From NCBI GenBank assembly GCA_964502465.1, contig CAZCWX010000622.1, positions 1-5,030 on the forward strand: a stretch of 5,030 nt of DNA, read 5' to 3'. The notes under the pieces are model-generated. The model did no database searches. It was not told the origin of the DNA and saw only the letters and a list, made by a program, of their open reading frames with translations. A program made the position numbers and the translations under genes. The number at the start of each line of letters is the position of its first letter. Position 1 is the first letter of the stretch. This DNA is from CAZCWX01 sp964502465 (GTDB lineage Bacteria > Desulfobacterota > Binatia > Bin18). This document shows positions 4,226-5,030 of this stretch, piece after piece.

Positions 4226-4654
4226 ATGGCGAAACGTGAATCTTGGCTTCCCCTTCCTATGCAACAGCTATCGCAAGAGGTTGATCGGCTATTCGATGAG
4301 CTTATCTATCGACGCTGGAGAGGCGGTCGCCCTCCTGAAGAGTGGAGCCCCCAGCTCGATCTGTATGAGACGGATACGGCGTTTGTCCTCGAGGTTGATC
4401 TGCCGGGGATGAAAAAGCAAGAGGTATCGGTTGAAGTCGAAGATAACTATCTAGTGCTGCAAGGGCGGCGCGCGGTTGAGCGCATGAAAACAAAGGGCAG
4501 CTTTCACTATCACGAAAGACGCTCGGGGCAATTTCTCCGGCGGCTCCCCCTTCCGACCTCTGTCAATCGAGAACAGATTCGTGCCGAATTTCGCAACGGC
4601 GTGTTGCGCGTGTCCTTACCGAAGATGCAGAAAGGAGGGCAAGCCTCATCATGA
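4226..4654 (+). CDS. Small heat shock protein, Hsp20/alpha-crystallin family
   Basis: This 142-residue ATP-independent holdase chaperone binds unfolding proteins in the cytoplasm. An N-terminal arm (1-40, with LSQEVDRLFDELIYRRW) is followed by the alpha-crystallin domain from about 42 to 133. It contains SPQLDLYETDTAFVLEVDLP, GMKKQEVSVEVEDNYLVLQG, YHERRSGQFLRRLPLP (95-110) and the signature EFRNGVLRVSLPK (121-133). The usual C-terminal I-x-I anchoring motif is absent; the tail is only MQKGGQASS, which may affect oligomer size. The start is ATG at 4226 after GAGAGAGGG with about 8 nt spacing. The stop overlaps the next gene's start as ATGA (4651-4654), so the chaperone and a Lon-like AAA+ protein are translationally coupled, which fits a joint role in protein quality control. 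Confidence 0.93.
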   Translation: MAKRESWLPLPMQQLSQEVDRLFDELIYRRWRGGRPPEEWSPQLDLYETDTAFVLEVDLPGMKKQEVSVEVEDNYLVLQGRRAVERMKTKGSFHYHERRSGQFLRRLPLPTSVNREQIRAEFRNGVLRVSLPKMQKGGQASS

Positions 4655-5030
4655 ACACAACAGCAGGAGCACAACAAGACCTCACCCGCACCCCACAGCC
4701 AGCGGCACCATCGGTCGAACTCAGCGCCGAGCAACTCCGGTTCCGTGCCACGCTGTCCACTGATTTTCGCTCGACCGCGGAACTCGATCTGCCAGGCCAC
4801 GACTTTGTCGGCCAAGAGCGCGCCCGAGCTGCACTCGACTTGGGACTCGGCATCCCCGGGAGCGGGTTCAACATCTTTGTTTCTGGGCTCACCGGTATCG
4901 AGAAACTCGAAGCGTTGCGTGGCTGGGTCGGAGCGCGAACCGCCCAGGCCACTACTCCTGGCGATTGGGTGTATGTGCATAACTTTGCTCATCCAGATGC
5001 ACCACGAGCGATCTCCCTCCCGGCTGGACA
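4651..5030 (+). CDS. LonC-like AAA+ ATPase/protease (N-terminal part, cut by window edge)
   Basis: The first 126 residues of a longer protein are present; related Lon-like proteins of the AAA_32 plus Lon C-terminal protease type are about 800 residues. After a variable Ala/Pro/Thr-rich leader come ELSAEQLRFRATLSTDFRST (23-42), DFVGQERARAALDLGLGI (51-68), GFNIFVSG (72-79) and WVYVHNFAHPDAPRAISLPAG (106-126). All are characteristic of this family. In it the ATPase region precedes a Ser-Lys protease domain, which lies beyond the window. The P-loop at 79-86 reads GLTGIEKL instead of GxxGxGK[ST], so the last glycine and the Ser/Thr are missing while lysine is kept. The start is ATG at 4651, overlapping the hsp20 stop, with AGGAGG (4633-4638) a rather long 12 nt upstream. 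The family call is confident; nucleotide binding is uncertain. Confidence 0.88.
   Translation, partial: MNTTAGAQQDLTRTPQPAAPSVELSAEQLRFRATLSTDFRSTAELDLPGHDFVGQERARAALDLGLGIPGSGFNIFVSGLTGIEKLEALRGWVGARTAQATTPGDWVYVHNFAHPDAPRAISLPAG

Noticed and set aside
4510..4992. Minus-strand open frames of 160 and 129 codons
   Set aside because: Antisense shadows of hsp20 and the Lon-like gene, both of which are strongly supported by motifs.

Overview
The window reads as a chromosomal segment of a Gram-negative, mid-GC (roughly 50-58 % in the coding parts) bacterium, probably an uncultivated environmental lineage. A Kdp potassium-pump operon preceded by a sigma-54-type promoter, a remnant of an exported HAD acid phosphatase and a LonC-like AAA+ protease after an Hsp20 would suit a deltaproteobacterial-type (Desulfobacterota/Binatota/Tectomicrobia-like) genome. 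That placement is inference; no marker gene is present.

Layout. 1-806, minus strand: start of a kdp operon, read right to left as a 27-residue membrane peptide ending in CERL, kdpF (29 residues), a 73-nt spacer with a striking 13-nt-period repeat, and the first 183 codons of kdpA, which runs off the left edge. 807-1152: a 346-nt divergent intergenic region with a near-consensus sigma-54 promoter facing kdp and, about 110 nt further upstream, a pair of TTGCA-type palindromic sites that could bind its activator. 1153-2886, plus strand: a complete 577-residue amidohydrolase of the N-acyl-D-amino-acid deacylase type. 2887-3073: intergenic, with two inverted repeats. 3074-3208, minus strand: a 44-residue zinc-ribbon microprotein with a very strong ribosome binding site. 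3309-4066, minus strand: a decayed cluster read right to left as an intact short NfeD-type membrane protein, a HAD acid-phosphatase gene that has lost its whole catalytic middle, and a frameshifted HicB-type ribbon-helix-helix gene. 4067-4225: divergent intergenic region. 4226-5030, plus strand: hsp20 overlapping by 4 nt the start of a LonC-like AAA+ protease that runs off the right edge.

How the genes work together. The kdp genes would form a high-affinity K+ uptake ATPase switched on by a bacterial enhancer-binding protein. Hsp20 and the Lon-like protein form a translationally coupled protein-quality-control pair. NfeD is a membrane OB-fold protein that usually partners an SPFH/stomatin protein, which is not in this window. 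The amidohydrolase stands alone. No tRNA, rRNA, CRISPR array, transposase or clear mobile element was seen. The points most worth a second look are the sigma-54 control of kdp with its CERL peptide and 13-nt array, the two neighbouring decayed genes at 3309-3658, and the zinc-ribbon microprotein.
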